A stretch of DNA of 64,000 bases from Streptomyces hyderabadensis (lineage in GTDB: Bacteria > Actinomycetota > Actinomycetes > Streptomycetales > Streptomycetaceae). The stretch covers positions 62,001 through 126,000 of the forward strand of contig NZ_JAIOJZ010000009.1 in the NCBI RefSeq assembly GCF_020404845.1, given 5' to 3'. Positions within the stretch are counted from its first letter, which is position 1, and each line of letters begins with the position of its first letter. The notes beneath the pieces were generated by a model. That model saw nothing but the letters and a program-made list of their open reading frames with translations, had not been told where the DNA came from and made no database searches. Made by a program: the position numbers and the translations under genes. Below are positions 35,201-42,927 of the stretch, piece by piece.

Positions 35201-36173
35201 CGTCGTAGAGCTGGGTCTCGACGGTGTAGCGCCCGGTGCCGCCCTCGCCGTAGGCGCGCACGCTCGCGGTGACGGCCAGCTCGGCGCCGGTGTAGGTGGC
35301 GTCGAGCGGGGTGTCCAGCTTGAAGTCGCGCAGGTGCACGGCCGGGGTGGAGTAGAGGTGGACCGAGCGGAAGATGCCGCTCACCCGGATCATGTCCTGG
35401 TCTTCCATCCAGTCGCCGTCGGAGTAGCGGTAGACCTCGACGGCGATCTGGTTGGTGCCCGGCTTGAGGTGGTCGGTGATGTCGTACTCGGAGGGCGTGT
35501 AGGAGTCCTCGTCGTAGCCGACCGGTTCGCCGTTGATCCACACGTAGTGCGCCGACTTGACGCCCTCGAAGTGCAGGAAGGTGCGGCGGCCCTGCCAGTC
35601 GCGCGGGACCGTGAAGGTGCGCCGGTACTGGCCGACCGGGTTGTAGCGGGTCGGCGCGGCGGGCGGCTGGGGCTCCTCGCCGAGGCCGTTGGGACCCCAG
35701 TACGGGTAGGTGATGTTCAGGTAGATGGGGAAGTCGTGGCCGTGCAGCTGCCACACGGAGGGCACCGGGATGGTCCCCCAGTCGCCGTCGTCCACGTCGG
35801 TGCGGTGGAAGTCGGCGTCCCGGTCCTCGGGGCGGTCGGCGTAGGCGAACTTCCAGGTGCCGTCCAGGCTCAGCCGGTAGGGCGAGCGGGACCGGTCGCC
35901 GGCGAGGGCCTGCTTGACGTCCGCGTAGGGCGTGAGCGTGGCGTGCGGCGGTTCGGTGCCGAGCCGGAAGACTCCGAAGTCGTTCCACTCCGGGGTCCCG
36001 TCGGCGGCCGCCCGGTGTCCGGCGGCCCGCGCGGTGACGGGCGAGGCGGACAGGGCGAAGGCGCCGAAGACGGCGGCGCCGCCCTCCAGGAGACGGCGGC
36101 GGCTGACCACCGGGCGGGGGCGGCCGGCCGGACCGGCCGGGGGCTGGGCGGGTGACACGGGCGAGTGCGGCAT
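32250..36173 (-). CDS. Tat-exported GH2 beta-galactosidase with inserted LamG-like domain
   Basis: The 1307-residue protein has a twin-arginine signal (SRRRLLEGGAAVFGAFA, residues 24-40). The GH2 sugar-binding, sandwich and barrel domains follow, with the acid/base Glu523 (SLGNEAGGG) and nucleophile Glu587 (VMIEYAHSMGN). Residues about 635-815 form an extra laminin-G/concanavalin-like domain placed between the barrel and the C-terminal domains. The lacZ-type small chain follows to the end (WYGRGPEENHWDR). E. coli LacZ has 1023 residues. It should hydrolyse beta-galactosides outside the cell. The ATG at 36173 has GGAAGG upstream. Its promoter is at 36288-36316, and an inverted repeat lies in the leader. 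Confidence 0.92.
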   Translation of the reverse strand: MPHSPVSPAQPPAGPAGRPRPVVSRRRLLEGGAAVFGAFALSASPVTARAAGHRAAADGTPEWNDFGVFRLGTEPPHATLTPYADVKQALAGDRSRSPYRLSLDGTWKFAYADRPEDRDADFHRTDVDDGDWGTIPVPSVWQLHGHDFPIYLNITYPYWGPNGLGEEPQPPAAPTRYNPVGQYRRTFTVPRDWQGRRTFLHFEGVKSAHYVWINGEPVGYDEDSYTPSEYDITDHLKPGTNQIAVEVYRYSDGDWMEDQDMIRVSGIFRSVHLYSTPAVHLRDFKLDTPLDATYTGAELAVTASVRAYGEGGTGRYTVETQLYDARGHAVWSRPLEQPVDVGTARAGEDVTVRAAKAVPKPRLWSAEHPNLYTAVLRLRDPAGKVTETLSHRVGFREFALKDGLMRINGEPVSLRGTNRHEMHPSRGTALTREDMVEDIRIIKRMNMNSVRTSHYPNNPYWLELADEYGLYLVDETNLETHGIRDEYPGDHPDWTAACVARAQNMVHRDKNHASVVIWSLGNEAGGGSTFTAMHDWIRSYDATRVIQYEGDDRPGVSDIRSEMYDTPQRVEQRAKDTADTRPYVMIEYAHSMGNSTGNFKKYWDLVRRYDVLQGGWIWDFVDQSLYTPVPARTLLTEAGPAGLRGEILATRGTLDRDKGLSGITVFERDDRLDLTGSLTLEAWVTPHVTGYHQPIIAKGDTQYALKQNGRTLEFFIHSEGQWITANWTVPDDWTGREHHLAGVFDADAGTLTLYVDGVERATRTTDRRPSSNTAPLALASDADNQVREFSGTIRRARVYARALGAAELASEGRGPGDDGVRFWFDAATVKSEQKRPGDKTFLAYGGDWGDNPNDGAFVADGIVTADRGHTGKAAEVKRIYQAINAARTPGGGPGAVTLTNEYLFTRLHEFDGRWELVADGEVVRSGKLTRDQLDVAPRSSKDITVPVRLPDRPAPGTEYFLHLSFTTKEPTPWAKAGFEVARQQLPVEAGAPAPVPVRLASVPALRQADRDRDVRITGKDFSVTVDKRTGTITSYEAKGTRLLTSGPVPNFWRAPTDNDKGNGQHTRNQTWRDAGARRKVTGVAVRALGDRAVEIKVTGTLPTSVESAYSTTYTVFGNGEVKVDNTLHPGAANLPYIPEVGTMLFLPRRLDRVHWYGRGPEENHWDRNDGTDVGLYSGTVAEQWTPYIRPQENGNKTDVRWIALTDRHGMGLLASGEPLLEANASFFTPEDLSTGVRHDYQLTPRDEVVLRLNHRQMGVGGDNSWGAHTHDEYKLFADRDYAYTYRLRPLTDVRDAMRASRRPTATE

Positions 36174-36225
36174 GACCGTGGCCTTCCGTGGGCTTCGGGG
36201 GCGGCTCAACGCACGGTGCTGTGAG

Positions 36226-36257
36226 GGCAGTTGCCGTGGGGGTGGATCACAACTGCC
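36226..36257. promoter_or_regulatory. inverted repeat in the beta-galactosidase leader
   Basis: GGCAGTTG (36226-36233) and CAACTGCC (36250-36257) are perfect 8-bp arms with a 16-bp spacer, between the predicted transcription start (about 36281) and the ATG. It can be a roadblock operator or an RNA hairpin. Confidence 0.45.
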
Positions 36258-36287
36258 GGTGACGCGGCGACTACTGAGTCACGGGTC

Positions 36288-36316
36288 ACCCTAGAACCCG
36301 AACACAACCGAATCAA
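36288..36316 (-). promoter_or_regulatory. promoter of the beta-galactosidase gene
   Basis: On the minus strand TTGATT (36316-36311), a 17-bp spacer and TAGGGT (36293-36288) make a good vegetative promoter. The -35 overlaps the stop region of nikE. Confidence 0.65.
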
Positions 36317-37017
36317 TTACCCCGTCGGACTTTGTTCGTTCCTGGTGGAGGGGTCGGTGCCGGGGTCGTCAGGGTCGCCCAGTCGACGGTGCGCTCGCAC
36401 CAGCGGTCCAGCAGGACACGGTCGTGGCCGACGGCGAGCAGCCCCGCTCCGGTCTCGGCCCGGTAGTCCTCCACGACCCGGACCAGGGCGGCCGTGGTCG
36501 AGGCGTCGAGCATCGCCGTCATCTCGTCGCACACCAGCCAGCGCGGGCGCAGCACCAGGGCGCGGGCGAGGCAGGCGCGCTGCAACTGGCCGTCGCTGAC
36601 CTCGTGCGGGCGCCTGCTCAGCAGGTCGGCGGTCAGTCCCACGGTGGCGGCCAGCTCGGCGACCCGGTCAGCGGCGCCTTCCCTGCGGCCGGTGGCGCGC
36701 AGCGGTTCGGCGATCACGTCGGCGAGCGCCAGCCGGGGGTCCGCGGAGAGGCGGGCCTGCTGGAAGACGACGCCGAAGGCGGTGCGCTGTTCCCGCGGGG
36801 CGCGGTGCCGCCAGTGCCGTACGGGGGTGCCGTCCAGGAGGAGTGTCCCGGCGTCGGGCCGGTGCAGCAGGGCCGCGACGCGGGCGAGGGTGGACTTGCC
36901 GCAGCCGCTGGGACCGAGCAGGCCCACGGCCTCCCCCGGCGCGACGGACAGGGAGACGTCCCGGAACACGGGCGTGTTGCCGCCGTATCCGGCGGTGACG
37001 GTGCGCAGTTCAAGCAC
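36313..37017 (-). CDS. nikE: nickel/peptide ABC importer, ATP-binding subunit
   Basis: The 234-residue ATPase has Walker A GPSGCGKST, a degenerate signature VSDGQLQR (instead of LSGGQ) and Walker B WLVCDEMTAMLD. It starts at the GTG at 37017, which overlaps nikD by 8 bp. It lacks the C-terminal oligopeptide-transport extension seen in its partner NikD. Last gene of the five-gene operon. Confidence 0.85.
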   Translation of the reverse strand: MLELRTVTAGYGGNTPVFRDVSLSVAPGEAVGLLGPSGCGKSTLARVAALLHRPDAGTLLLDGTPVRHWRHRAPREQRTAFGVVFQQARLSADPRLALADVIAEPLRATGRREGAADRVAELAATVGLTADLLSRRPHEVSDGQLQRACLARALVLRPRWLVCDEMTAMLDASTTAALVRVVEDYRAETGAGLLAVGHDRVLLDRWCERTVDWATLTTPAPTPPPGTNKVRRGN

Positions 37018-38014
37018 GGTCGGCGGCCTTCGTGAGTACGGCGTGCGGGTGGTGGCAGGCCACCTGGCCGCGCAGCGGGGGCAGGGCGGCACAGGCGTCG
37101 GTGGCCCGGTCGCAGCGGGCGGCGAACGCACAGCCGTCGGGGAGGGCGCCGAGTTCGGGCGGCAGCCCGGGGATGGGGGCGAAGGCACGGTCGGGCAGCG
37201 CGTCGAGCAGGCCGCGGCTGTAGGGGTGGCGCGGGCCGGGGGTGCCGAAGAACGCGGTGGCGTCGGCGAGTTCGACGAGGCGCCCGGCGTACATCACGGC
37301 GACGCGGTCGGCGATGCGCTCGGCGGCGGCCAGGTCGTGGGTGATCATCAGCAGGGCGCGGCCGTCGCCGGGCCGGGCGCCCCCGCCGTCGGCGTTGTCG
37401 ACATGTCTCCGCAGTTCGTCGACGGTGTGGTCCACCAGGTCCCGGTCGAGCCCGGTGGTCGGTTCGTCGGCCAGCAGCAGCGGGGCGTCGCCGACCAGGG
37501 CGAGGGCGGTGGCGGCACGCTGGGCGAGGCCGCCGGAGAGTTCGTGCGGGTGGCGGTCGAGGTGGTCCACCGGGAAGGCGGCGCGCTCGGCGGCGGCCTC
37601 GGCGGCCTCGCGCAGCGCCGTACGGCCGCCGCGGACGCCGGTGAGTTCGGCGACCGTCTCCTCCAGTTGCGAGCGGATGGTGCGGACCGGGGTGAGGTGG
37701 GCCGCCGGGCTCTGCGGCACGAGGCCGATCAGGCGGCCCCGCACCGTGCGCGCGAAGGTCCGCTCGTCGGCGGCGAGCAGGTCCAGGTCGCCCAGGAGCG
37801 CGCGGCCCGCGGTCTGCGCGTTGCCGGGCAGCAGCCCGAGCAGGGCGGAGGCGAGGACGGACTTGCCGCAGCCGCTCTCGCCGATCAGGGCCAGGCACTC
37901 GCCGGCCGCCACGTCGAAGTGGGCGTCGGTGACGGCGGCGACCCGGCGCCCGCCCGGCATCAGGAAGCGCACCGACAGACCGCGTACCGACAGCACGGGG
38001 GCTCGCTCGGTCAC
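37010..38014 (-). CDS. nikD: nickel/peptide ABC importer, ATP-binding subunit
   Basis: The 334-residue ATPase has Walker A GESGCGKS, signature LSGGLAQR, Walker B LLLADEPTTGLD and the C-terminal oligopeptide-type extension with four cysteines (CAFAARCDRATDACAALPP region), which in relatives binds an iron-sulfur cluster. The GTG at 38014 overlaps the nikC stop by 4 bp. It pairs with NikE. Confidence 0.87.
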   Translation of the reverse strand: MTERAPVLSVRGLSVRFLMPGGRRVAAVTDAHFDVAAGECLALIGESGCGKSVLASALLGLLPGNAQTAGRALLGDLDLLAADERTFARTVRGRLIGLVPQSPAAHLTPVRTIRSQLEETVAELTGVRGGRTALREAAEAAAERAAFPVDHLDRHPHELSGGLAQRAATALALVGDAPLLLADEPTTGLDRDLVDHTVDELRRHVDNADGGGARPGDGRALLMITHDLAAAERIADRVAVMYAGRLVELADATAFFGTPGPRHPYSRGLLDALPDRAFAPIPGLPPELGALPDGCAFAARCDRATDACAALPPLRGQVACHHPHAVLTKAADRA

Positions 38015-38904
38015 AGCATCAGCTCCGATCGGCGGCGGGGGTTGATCCGCTCCCGCCAGGCGCCCGCGAGTCCGGCGACGGCGAGGGTGGGCACGATGAT
38101 GAACAGGCCGGGGAAGAGCGTGGGCCACCACTGCCCGGCCAGCAGCGAACCCCGGGCCTCCTGGATCAGGTTGCCCAGGCTCGCGGTGTGGGTGGGCAGC
38201 CCGAGGCCGAGGAACGACAGGGCCGACTCGTGCCACATGGCGTGCGGCACCATCAGTACGGCGGCCAGCGCGGCCTGCGGCAGCACGCCCGGCAGCAGGT
38301 GCCGCACGGTCACCCGCCACCGGGACGCGCCGCCGGAGACGGCCGCGTCGATGTGCGGACGGGCGCGCAGCGACAGCACCTCGGCGCGGACGATGCGCGC
38401 GGTGGACAGCCAGTGGGTGAGCGCGACGGAGGCGACCACCGGCCACACGCCCGGCCGGAACATCGCGACGATGAAGATGCCCAGCAGCAGGTGGGGCACG
38501 GAGGAGATGGTGTCGACGACCCGCATCACGCCCCGGTCGACCCAGCCGCCGAGCGCCCCGGCGGCGGCGCCCACGGCGGTGCCGACGACCGTCGCGGTCA
38601 GCGCGGCCGCCACCCCGACGAGCAGCGAGACGCGCAGGCCGTACACGCAGCGCAGCAGCAGGTCGCGGCCGACGTCGTCGGTGCCGAACGGGTGGGCGGG
38701 GCTCGGCGGCTCCAGTTTGGCGGCCAGGTCGACGGCCTGCTGGTCGAGCTGCACCAGCGGTGGCACCAGCAGCACGGCGAGCACGGTGGCGGCCAGCAGC
38801 ACGGCGGAGGTGCGCAGCCGCAGGGTGCGGGTGGAGCGGCGGTCGCCGCCGCGGGAGCGCCAGACCGTCCCTGTCTTGTCGGTGGCGACGTCAGCCATGG
38901 ACAT
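38011..38904 (-). CDS. nikC: nickel/peptide ABC importer, permease subunit
   Basis: The 297-residue protein has an N-terminal helix, then the binding-protein-dependent permease core with the EAA loop (ISGGASRWRVTVRHLLPGVL-like, here AAVSGGASRWRVTVRHLLPG) and about six helices, as in DppC/NikC. The ATG at 38904 forms TGATG with the nikB stop; a GTG at 38907 and an ATG at 38898 are alternatives. Confidence 0.87.
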   Translation of the reverse strand: MSMADVATDKTGTVWRSRGGDRRSTRTLRLRTSAVLLAATVLAVLLVPPLVQLDQQAVDLAAKLEPPSPAHPFGTDDVGRDLLLRCVYGLRVSLLVGVAAALTATVVGTAVGAAAGALGGWVDRGVMRVVDTISSVPHLLLGIFIVAMFRPGVWPVVASVALTHWLSTARIVRAEVLSLRARPHIDAAVSGGASRWRVTVRHLLPGVLPQAALAAVLMVPHAMWHESALSFLGLGLPTHTASLGNLIQEARGSLLAGQWWPTLFPGLFIIVPTLAVAGLAGAWRERINPRRRSELML

Positions 38905-39908
38905 CACATCTCACTGAGCTTCACCCTCGGGTCGAAGAGTCCGTAGAGCAGGTCGGCCAGCAGGTTGCCGGCCAGTACGGCGGCGGTCGCGAGGACGGTC
39001 AGGGCGGCGAGCAGCGGGAAGTCGACGGCGGTGGCGGCCTCGACGGTGGCGGCGGCGATGCCCGGCCAGCTGAAGACGCTCTCCACCAGCAGGGCACCGG
39101 TGATGAGTTCGGGAACGCGGGAACCGATCAGGGTGAGCACGGGCAGCAGCCCCGCCCGCAGGGCGTGTCCGACCAGCACCGTCCGCTCCGCCAGTCCCCG
39201 GGCCCGGGCTCCGCGCACCGGGTCCTCGGCGAGGGCGTCGGCGACGCCCTGGCGCACGTAGAGGGTGAACCAGGGCAGTTGGGAGACGGCGAGCACCCCG
39301 GCGGGCAGCACGATGTGGGACGCGACCTGCCCCGGGGTGACCTGTTCGCTGGCGGTGTCGGTCAGACCGCCGGCCGGCAGCACGTCCCACTGGAGGGCGA
39401 ACAGCCACACGGCGAGCAGAGCGATCCAGAAGACCGGCGCCGCCTCCAGGGTGTACGCCAGGGAGGTGACCGCCCGGTCGAGCATCGAGCCGGGCCGGCG
39501 GGCGGCCAGCACGCCGAGGAGCGTGCCGAGGGTCACGGCGACGGCGAAGGCGACGGCGCACAGCAGCGCGGACCACACCAGCCGTTCCCCGATCACCTGC
39601 GTCACCGGCTGCCGCAGCACGCTGGAGTGGCCGAGGTCGCCGGTGAGCGCGGAGGTCAGCCAGTGCCACCAGCGCACCACGAAGGGCTCGTCCACCCCGA
39701 GGTTCTCGCGCAGCCGGTCCAGGGTCTCCTGGTCGGCGCCGAGTGCGGCGGTGCCGGCGTACGCCTTGACCGGGTCGAAGGGCGAGGCGGCGGCGATCGC
39801 GAACACGCCGAAGGTGACGACGAGGACGACGGGGACGGCGAACAGCGCGCGCCGTCCCGCCAGCCGTGCCATCGCGCCCCACGGCAGCCGTCGGGCCGAT
39901 CGGATCAC
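38904..39908 (-). CDS. nikB: nickel/peptide ABC importer, permease subunit
   Basis: The 334-residue DppB/NikB-type permease has about six helices and the conserved early segment LDRLRENLGVDEPFVVRWWHW of this family. The EAA-type loop (ARGLAERTVLVGHALRAGLL) lies at about residues 235-255. The GTG at 39908 overlaps the nikA stop by 4 bp, so translation is coupled. Confidence 0.87.
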   Translation of the reverse strand: MIRSARRLPWGAMARLAGRRALFAVPVVLVVTFGVFAIAAASPFDPVKAYAGTAALGADQETLDRLRENLGVDEPFVVRWWHWLTSALTGDLGHSSVLRQPVTQVIGERLVWSALLCAVAFAVAVTLGTLLGVLAARRPGSMLDRAVTSLAYTLEAAPVFWIALLAVWLFALQWDVLPAGGLTDTASEQVTPGQVASHIVLPAGVLAVSQLPWFTLYVRQGVADALAEDPVRGARARGLAERTVLVGHALRAGLLPVLTLIGSRVPELITGALLVESVFSWPGIAAATVEAATAVDFPLLAALTVLATAAVLAGNLLADLLYGLFDPRVKLSEM

Positions 39909-41551
39909 TTCTTCGGCCGCCAGTCCTGGATGTTCCACCAGGGCCCGCTGGCGAAGCCGTGCTCATGCGGCTCCAGTTGGGTGGTCAGCCCTTCCCAGCG
40001 GTCGGCGAGGACGTATAGGTGGTCGATGTGGGTGAGGAAGGTGTACCCGGGGTCCGCCACCAGGGCCTGCTGGATCTTCTGGTAGGCGGCGGCGCGCGCC
40101 TTCGGGTCCCGGCTGCGGCGCCCGGCGTCGAGCGCCTCGTCCACGGCCGGGTTGTCGTAGTGGGCCATGTTGTTGAAGCCGTCGCCGGCGAGTGAGGAGT
40201 GCAGCAGGGTGTAGAGACCGAAGTCGGGGTCGCCGACGCTGCCGAAGCCCGCGAGGACCGCGTCGGACTTCATCCGCGGCTCGATGACCTCCCAGGTGGC
40301 GCCCTCCACCTTGACCTCGATGCCGGCCTTCTTGGCGTCGGAGGCGTAGGCGAGCGCGTGGTCCTGGCGGACCTTGTCGCCGGAGGGGTAGCAGAGGGTG
40401 AAGGAGGCGCGCCGGCCGTCCTTGGCACGGACGCCGCCGGCGCCGGTCTTCCAGCCGGCCTCGTCCAGGATGCGCTTGGCCCCGGCGAGGTCGTACGGGC
40501 GCTCGATGCCGCGTTCGTACCAGGAGTCGTCCACGGGCAGCGGGCCGTACGCGGGCCGGCCCGCGCCGTCGAGGATCTTGTCGACCATGGCCTGCCGGTC
40601 CACGGCGGCGTCCAGGGCCCGGCGGATCGCCCGGTCCCCGGTGACCTTGCCGGAGGTGGGCAGGGTGACGGCCCGGAAGTCGTAGGACCTGGCCCGGTAG
40701 CTCCGCCTGCCGTCGTCCTTCTCGAAGGTGGCGGCGAGGTTGGGCGGCAGGACGGCGCCGTCGAGGTCGCCGGAGCGCAGCCGGGTGGCGCGGACGTTGT
40801 CGTCGGCGATGATCGCCATGGTGAAGGACTTCACCGCGGGCTTGCCGCCCCAGTAGTGGGGGTTGGCCTTGAAGGTGAGCTTCTCGCCCTTGCTCCAGTT
40901 GGTGAGCACGTACGGCCCGGTGCCGACCGGCTCGGTGTTGAAGTCGCCGGTGTTCGGGTCCTGCTTGCCCGCGACGTGCTCGGGGACCACGGGCAGGACG
41001 GTGCGGGCGGCGAAGGGCGCGTAGGGGTACTTGAGGGTGAAGACCACGGTGTCGTCGCCGCTCGCGCGGACGCTGTCGACGGCGTCGAGTTCGCTGCGGG
41101 CCGTGTTGTTGGTCTTCTCGTCGAGGACGGTGCGGTACGTGTACACCACGTCCTGGGCCGTGAGCGGTTCGCCGTCGCTGAACTTCACGCCGTCGCGCAG
41201 GGTGTAGGTGTACGTCCGGCCGCCGTCGGTGATCTTGGGCAGCGCGGTGGCGAGCGCGGGCTTCAGCTTCAGGTCGGTGTCGCGGGCGAGCAGCCCGTCG
41301 AAGATCTTGGAGTTTCCGTCCTTGCCGTAGCCGAGCAGCGGGCTGAGGGTGTCCGGCTCCGAGGCGACCCCGATCACGACGGACTCGGCCGCCTCGGCGT
41401 CGCCGTCCTTTCCTCCGTCCGAGGGCGCGGAACAGGCGGTCGCACCGGCGGCGAAGGCCACCGCGGCGGCGGCACTCCGGAGCGGGAGCCCCCTGCGTAT
41501 CGGAAGCCTCCGATCGGTCCGACGGGTCCAACGGGTCCGACGGGCTGTCAT
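39905..41551 (-). CDS. nikA: nickel/peptide ABC importer, substrate-binding lipoprotein
   Basis: The 548-residue protein has a basic N-terminus, a hydrophobic stretch and a lipobox-like GATAC with Cys40, so it is probably a lipoprotein on the outer face of the membrane. The rest is an extracellular solute-binding protein family 5 fold (DppA/NikA/OppA), with SEPDTLSPLLGY, the family signature TYTLRDGVKFSDGEPLTAQDVVYT and PVGTGPYVL. Nickel as substrate is inferred from the Nur-box-like promoter and from recall that the syntenic S. coelicolor operon is the Nur-repressed nikABCDE; peptide transport remains possible. The ATG follows GGGGGAG. Confidence 0.87.
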   Translation of the reverse strand: MTARRTRWTRRTDRRLPIRRGLPLRSAAAAVAFAAGATACSAPSDGGKDGDAEAAESVVIGVASEPDTLSPLLGYGKDGNSKIFDGLLARDTDLKLKPALATALPKITDGGRTYTYTLRDGVKFSDGEPLTAQDVVYTYRTVLDEKTNNTARSELDAVDSVRASGDDTVVFTLKYPYAPFAARTVLPVVPEHVAGKQDPNTGDFNTEPVGTGPYVLTNWSKGEKLTFKANPHYWGGKPAVKSFTMAIIADDNVRATRLRSGDLDGAVLPPNLAATFEKDDGRRSYRARSYDFRAVTLPTSGKVTGDRAIRRALDAAVDRQAMVDKILDGAGRPAYGPLPVDDSWYERGIERPYDLAGAKRILDEAGWKTGAGGVRAKDGRRASFTLCYPSGDKVRQDHALAYASDAKKAGIEVKVEGATWEVIEPRMKSDAVLAGFGSVGDPDFGLYTLLHSSLAGDGFNNMAHYDNPAVDEALDAGRRSRDPKARAAAYQKIQQALVADPGYTFLTHIDHLYVLADRWEGLTTQLEPHEHGFASGPWWNIQDWRPKK

Positions 41552-41583
41552 GTCTCCCCCACGCTTGTTGTCGATGCGTGGCT

Positions 41584-41612
41584 ATTGCACATCACTCGCA
41601 ATAAAGCGTCAA
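41584..41612 (-). promoter_or_regulatory. nik promoter overlapped by a Nur-box-like operator
   Basis: On the minus strand TTGACG (41612-41607), a 17-bp spacer and TGCAAT (41589-41584) form the promoter, with the start about 26 nt before nikA. The plus-strand sequence TTGCAC-ATCAC-TCGCAA (41585-41601) matches the Nur-box pattern TTGCAA-N5-TTGCAA at 10 of 12 positions with the exact spacing and covers the -10 and spacer, so nickel-bound Nur could block transcription. Confidence 0.7.
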
Positions 41613-41670
41613 GCCCAGGTGGGAGAGCATGCCGACGCGGCGTCACACGGACCCGCGGCCCGAGCGGGCT

Positions 41671-42330
41671 TCACGCTTGGCCGAGGCCCGTCCGGTGGCA
41701 ACGGGCGGCGAGCAGGGCCGTGCAGGGCTGGCACATCTCCCAGTCGTCCTCGGCGGGACCGGCCGGGGGCAGCGAACCGCCGTCGACGACCCCCGCGGCG
41801 AGGAATTCCGCCATGCGCGAGCGGGACACGGTGTAGGAGGGGGCCTGGGAATGTACGTTCCTCCGGCACAGGTCGCAGGTGCCGACGACGGCATGCGGCA
41901 CGACGTTGGCCGGCCAGCGCCCGAAGACGCGTTCCCAGGCCGCGGCGGCGAACAGCACACAGCCGGACGGGTCCACCTCGCCGTTCCCGGCGGGCGTGGA
42001 GCCGTGAACCGCGTGGTCCCGGGCCGTGTCGCGGTCGAAGACGAAGTACTCGCCGCAGTTCTCGCAGATGCTCCACGGATTGCGCTGGCTCGCGGTGAGG
42101 CGCAGGTTCTCGCTGAAGTACCACTGTCGTTCCTGCTCGCCGAGCACGTCGATCATGCCCTTGGTCAGGGAGTACGCCGATTCCCAGTAGGCCTGGGACA
42201 GGACGATCTCGCGCGTCGGGAGGTAGTAGGCGCGCGTGCGCTTCAGCGGGTCGTTGCAGCAGTCGCAGAGCCCGCCGGCACCGGCACCGCCGGGCTTGCG
42301 ACGCAGCAGTCTGTCCTTGATCCACCCCAC
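41671..42330 (-). CDS. uncharacterised protein with four Cys-x2-Cys pairs
   Basis: The 219-residue protein is of unknown function. It has cysteine pairs at LCDCC, CENC, CDLC and CQPC, which suggest two zinc-ribbon units, and a Trp/Tyr-rich middle (YWESAYSLTKGMIDVLGE). No membrane segment or catalytic motif is visible. I chose the GTG at 42330, with GAGAGGGG upstream, over a GTG at 42351. A long inverted repeat lies 44-78 bp upstream of it. Confidence 0.65.
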   Translation of the reverse strand: MGWIKDRLLRRKPGGAGAGGLCDCCNDPLKRTRAYYLPTREIVLSQAYWESAYSLTKGMIDVLGEQERQWYFSENLRLTASQRNPWSICENCGEYFVFDRDTARDHAVHGSTPAGNGEVDPSGCVLFAAAAWERVFGRWPANVVPHAVVGTCDLCRRNVHSQAPSYTVSRSRMAEFLAAGVVDGGSLPPAGPAEDDWEMCQPCTALLAARCHRTGLGQA

Positions 42331-42373
42331 GGTGCCACCCCTCTCGGTCACCGCGAAGCTACCCCCGGTGCGG

Positions 42374-42408
42374 ATTGTTCAGCGTGAGTCAGCGGCCTGC
42401 TGAACAAT
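42374..42408. promoter_or_regulatory. long inverted repeat between the macrodomain gene and the Cys-pair gene
   Basis: ATTGTTCAGC (42374-42383) and GCTGAACAAT (42399-42408) are perfect 10-bp arms around 15 bp that repeat TCAGCG (42379-42384 and 42389-42394). It is either the terminator of the macrodomain operon or an operator of the Cys-pair gene; there is no T tract. Confidence 0.5.
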
Positions 42409-42417
42409 GCCGGGCGG

Positions 42418-42927
42418 TCAGCCCGCCCGCGCCGCGAACGCCTCGTACGCCCGGGCGTCGAAGAGGACGAACCGGACCTCGGTGACCGACGTCGGTGTGG
42501 CCCGTACCGTCTCGACGGCGATGCGGGCGGCGTCGTCCATCGGCCAGCGGTAGACACCGGTGGAGATGGCGGGGAAGGCGACCGTGCTGGCGCCCAACTC
42601 GTCCGCCACGCGCAGGGATTCGCGGTAGCAGGAGGCGAGGAGGCCGGAGCGGTCCTCGGTGCTGCTGTGCACGGGGCCGACCGTGTGGATCACCCAGCGC
42701 GCGTCCAGGTCGCCCGCGGTGGTGGCGACCGCGCGGCCGGTGGGCAGGCCCTTGCCGAGGTGACCCGCGCGCAGTCTGCGGCACTCCGCCAGGATCGCGG
42801 GGCCGCCGCGCCGGTGGATGGCGCCGTCGACGCCGCCTCCGCCGAGCAGGGAGGAGTTGGCGGCGTTGACGATCGCGTCGGCGCTCTCGCGGGTGATGTC
42901 GCCCTGGACCAGGGTGATGCCGGTCAT
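42418..42927 (-). CDS. macrodomain protein (ADP-ribose/O-acetyl-ADP-ribose hydrolase type)
   Basis: The 169-residue protein has the MacroD/YmdB-type motifs [20 protein letters not shown] and [14 protein letters not shown] and the late [11 protein letters not shown] loop. Relatives hydrolyse O-acetyl-ADP-ribose or remove ADP-ribose from proteins. Its ATG overlaps the stop of the oxidoreductase gene by 4 bp, so they form an operon. A sirtuin that makes O-acetyl-ADP-ribose is encoded elsewhere in the window but not nearby. Confidence 0.92.
   Translation of the reverse strand: MTGITLVQGDITRESADAIVNAANSSLLGGGGVDGAIHRRGGPAILAECRRLRAGHLGKGLPTGRAVATTAGDLDARWVIHTVGPVHSSTEDRSGLLASCYRESLRVADELGASTVAFPAISTGVYRWPMDDAARIAVETVRATPTSVTEVRFVLFDARAYEAFAARAG

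Noticed and set aside
42418..42927. Functional operon of the macrodomain gene with the sirtuin at 25016
   Set aside because: Although biochemically attractive (O-acetyl-ADP-ribose), the genes are 17 kb apart on opposite strands and show no shared site.
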